DNA from: Lewinella sp. 4G2
GTDB taxonomy: Bacteria > Bacteroidota > Bacteroidia > Chitinophagales > Saprospiraceae
Reading direction: 5' to 3'
Length of the DNA stretch: 64,000 bases
Assembly: GCF_001625015.1 (NCBI RefSeq)
Contig: NZ_LVWJ02000019.1
Location: forward strand, 62,001 to 126,000
Shown: piece by piece, positions 62,479-64,000 of the stretch
How the letters are laid out: every line of letters starts with the position of its first letter
How positions within the stretch are numbered: the stretch's first letter is position 1
Position numbers and translations under genes: made by a program
The notes under the pieces: model-generated
Told to the model about the DNA's origin: nothing
What the model saw: only the letters and a program-made list of their open reading frames with translations
Databases searched by the model: none

Positions 62479-62769
62479 TTAGCGGATGATCTCGTCCCGG
62501 TCTTCGGGGCCGGGCAGGCGTTTGGTGGCGGAGTCGTTAGCGGAGGGGTCCTCACCAATGGTGGGGTAATCCTCCTGCCCTTCGATGGCTTCGCCGCCGG
62601 CCATTACGGTAAGTGTGTCCGCTAATTTAGGGAAGAAAAGTTCCAGGACGTTACCGATGAACTCCTGCCGGCGCAAGCGCTGCTCCACCTTGGCGCGGAC
62701 GCCATCCTGGCGGTGCGCTACGAACTCGGCCATCTCCAGCTCCCGCAGTTGTAAAAAACTGTTGTTCAT
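62479..62769 (-). CDS. small acidic/helical protein, unknown
   Basis: 96 residues, MNNSFLQLRELEMAEFVAHR, helical in the first 55 residues then an acidic disordered tail (GQEDYPTIGEDPSAND). It lies 9 bp after the sigma factor stop and 9 bp before the channel gene, so is almost certainly co-transcribed. Position invites a regulatory role, but it has no membrane segment or anti-sigma signature. Confidence 0.7.
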   Translation of the reverse strand: MNNSFLQLRELEMAEFVAHRQDGVRAKVEQRLRRQEFIGNVLELFFPKLADTLTVMAGGEAIEGQEDYPTIGEDPSANDSATKRLPGPEDRDEIIR

Positions 62770-62778
62770 GCGTTCGTT

Positions 62779-63375
62779 CTAAAGTGTTGAAGAGGTAAAA
62801 AGCTCTCCGTGGATTTTTTTCGCCTTCTCTTTGGCGCGTTTCAGTTGCATTTTAACGGCGGAGTCGTTCTTTCCGAGCATCTCGGCGATCTCGCGAATCT
62901 TGACGCCGTCCTTGTATTTCAGCAGCAAGAGCGTACGGTCGGCGTCACTCAGCTTGGCCAGTACTTTGCGCAGTTCGTTCACCTGCAAAGTGGCCAGTTC
63001 ACCGGGGTCTTCCTCGTCGGCGGCGTGGTCCGGTGGGTTTTCGATCTCGTCCGCGAACAGGGCCCGGCTGCGCTTTTCCTTCCGGATCTTATCGATGCAG
63101 AAGTTATAGGTCACCGAATACACCCAGGTCGAGAACTTCGCCTTCCCCTCAAATTTGCCGAGGTTCAGGAACACCTTCGTAAAGATCTCCTGGGTGGCAT
63201 CCTCTGCCTGTTCCTGGTCGCGCAACATCGTCAGCGCCTTGCTGTAGATCTTGGAGGCATACCGGTCGTGCAGTAAGCGAAAGCAAGTAGCGTGTCGCTT
63301 GGCCCGGTAGGCTACGATGATGTCCAGGTCCTCCATTTCGGAAGTACACCCATTGCTGTAGGCACTAGCAGCCAT
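62779..63375 (-). CDS. RNA polymerase sigma factor, ECF/sigma-70 family
   Basis: 198 residues. Sigma2 (about 27-95: FRLLHDRYASKIYSKALTML, then DATQEIFTKVFLNLGKFEGK, FSTWVYSVTYNFCIDKIR) and sigma4 (about 135-185: LSDADRTLLLLKYKDGVKIR, EIAEMLGKNDSAVKMQLKRA). A 30-residue acidic linker sits between. It heads a three-gene operon with the 96-residue protein and the mechanosensitive channel; no anti-sigma factor is adjacent, so its control is unclear. An internal start (MEDLDIIVAYRAK) is possible. Confidence 0.92.
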   Translation of the reverse strand: MAASAYSNGCTSEMEDLDIIVAYRAKRHATCFRLLHDRYASKIYSKALTMLRDQEQAEDATQEIFTKVFLNLGKFEGKAKFSTWVYSVTYNFCIDKIRKEKRSRALFADEIENPPDHAADEEDPGELATLQVNELRKVLAKLSDADRTLLLLKYKDGVKIREIAEMLGKNDSAVKMQLKRAKEKAKKIHGELFTSSTL

Positions 63376-63514
63376 TGAGAGAAGGTTTCGATATCCACCC
63401 GATTGCGTTGGATACCTTATGGAGACGTTAAGAAATTGTTTGCGTCACAAGATAGGGTACGTATTTGGGAAATTGCCCTATGGAATTGACCAGCCTCCTT
63501 GGTACTTCTTAAAA

Positions 63515-63558
63515 CCCGGACGCTTGGAGACCTTCCTGCGTCAGGCGCTCCAAGATCC
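63515..63558 (+). repeat. 143-bp-type inverted element, divergent half
   Basis: A 44-nt half resembling the others (CCGGACGCTTGGAGACC...CCAAGATCCT) without a recognisable partner; it is followed by heptamer words CCTAAAA, TCTGTAA, TCGAACG, TCTAAAG at about 63590-63617. Confidence 0.65.
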
Positions 63559-63628
63559 TAGCAATCTCGGTAGTTAATTAGTTTCCGGCGCCTAAAATCT
63601 GTAATCGAACGTCTAAAGTCCTTTTAAC

Positions 63629-63771
63629 CCGGACGCTCGCAGGACCTCCTGCGTCGGACGCTACGAGGACCTAAATATTTTATTAGTTGATTAAGCCGTC
63701 ACCTTCCTTTCAGGACCTCGTAGCGTGGTCAATTCGCGCGCAGCAAGAATAGAGCTCCTGCGAGCGTCCGG
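63629..63771 (+). repeat. 143-bp inverted element (REPIN/MITE-like), copy A
   Basis: A 44-nt half (starts CCGGACGCTCGCAGGACCTC, ends ACGAGGACCT), a 39-nt spacer and a 60-nt half (AGGACCTCGTAGCGTGGTC ... GCGAGCGTCCGG). Halves are complementary at both ends; the long half adds an inner CAATTC/GAATTG-like hairpin. Confidence 0.85.
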
Positions 63772-63799
63772 CCCTCTACCCATTTAATGTCCTTTCAAC

Positions 63800-63942
63800 C
63801 CGGACGCTCGCAGGACCTCCTTCGTCGGACGCTACGAGGACCTATAGATTTTAGTAGTTGATTAAGCCGTCACGTCCCATTAAGGACCTCGTAGCGTGGT
63901 CAATTCGCGCGCAGCAAGAATTGAGCTCCTGCGAGCGTCCGG
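63800..63942 (+). repeat. 143-bp inverted element (REPIN/MITE-like), copy B
   Basis: A near-identical direct repeat of copy A with a 171-bp period, same halves and spacer motif TAGTTGATTAAGCCGTCAC. No gene in this 625-bp end region (63376-64000). Heptamer words (TCTAAAA, TCCAAAA, TCCAACC, TCTAAAA) follow at about 63960. Confidence 0.85.
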
Positions 63943-64000
63943 CCCTCACCGGCCACCGTCTAAAATCCAAAATCCAACCTCTAAAATCTATTCAACCACC

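Noticed and set aside
63629..63942. Regular repeats considered as a CRISPR array
   Set aside because: Only two units of 143 bp with similar spacers, internal palindromes and no cas genes.

Overview
This window reads as a chromosomal segment of a Bacteroidota bacterium, most likely a Lewinella-type member of the Saprospiria (lineage is inference; phylum is well supported). Reasons: four secreted proteins end in type IX secretion (T9SS) sorting domains (two type A, two type B/CHU_C); one has the GDVNNDG dockerin-like pair typical of that group; promoters follow the Bacteroidota pattern TTG-N17-20-TAnnTTTG; Shine-Dalgarno sequences are largely absent; and Bacteroidota-flavoured families occur (DUF3109, DUF3078, YpdA, Zn-ligand-free DksA-like protein, epimerase-type threonine dehydrogenase). 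It is mostly housekeeping and cell-envelope sequence with high coding density; no phage, plasmid, rRNA or CRISPR is visible.

Layout. 1-6.9 kb: a DUF3109 protein, hppD, a Gfo/Idh/MocA oxidoreductase, a UPF0175/DUF3368 toxin-antitoxin-like pair, ilvE, a small unknown protein and an SDR. 7.1-8.6 kb: an intact IS3-family element with 3-bp target duplication. 8.6-11.5 kb: an Lrp/AsnC regulator divergent from a threonine-to-glycine operon (tdh-kbl). 11.9-24.6 kb: rdgB, a metallophosphoesterase, DksA-like protein, ferredoxin, several outer-membrane beta-barrels, an LpxL-like acyltransferase, MerR regulator, cdsA, a SWIM protein and a VOC protein. 24.7-31.1 kb: a T9SS surface protein, a helical unknown, and parE. 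31.3-46.8 kb: universal stress protein, a GNAT/FemAB-like protein, etfBA, rpsT, a YpdA-like reductase, polyprenyl synthetase, a soluble sugar dehydrogenase lipoprotein, a cation-chloride cotransporter homologue, glutaryl-CoA dehydrogenase (electron donor to EtfAB) and a methyltransferase. 46.9-58.5 kb: two tandem giant T9SS adhesins of about 1,900 residues each. 58.7-64 kb: metF, tRNA-Met, a DUF3078 beta-barrel, and a sigma factor / small protein / mechanosensitive channel cluster.

The most unusual content is repetitive DNA. (1) A 17-bp word, GCACCYGCGGCAGCGCC, occurs 13 times on both strands, seven between genes and six inside genes, and in four genes it reads in frame as Ala-Pro-Ala-Ala-Ala-Pro (or the related APAAAQ). 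(2) Several gene ends carry long hairpins whose arms are tandem 7-nt (once 8-nt) words, a different word at each locus; they overlap stop codons and probably act as terminators. The IS3 element sits exactly in the loop of one of them. (3) A roughly 143-bp REPIN/MITE-like inverted element (ends CCGGACGCT) occurs in at least four copies after kbl and upstream of the sigma factor gene. (4) Several genes have the -7 promoter box only 4-6 nt before ATG, predicting leaderless mRNAs. No dedicated defence or other obviously new multi-gene system was recognised; the repeat families are the best candidates for something undescribed.
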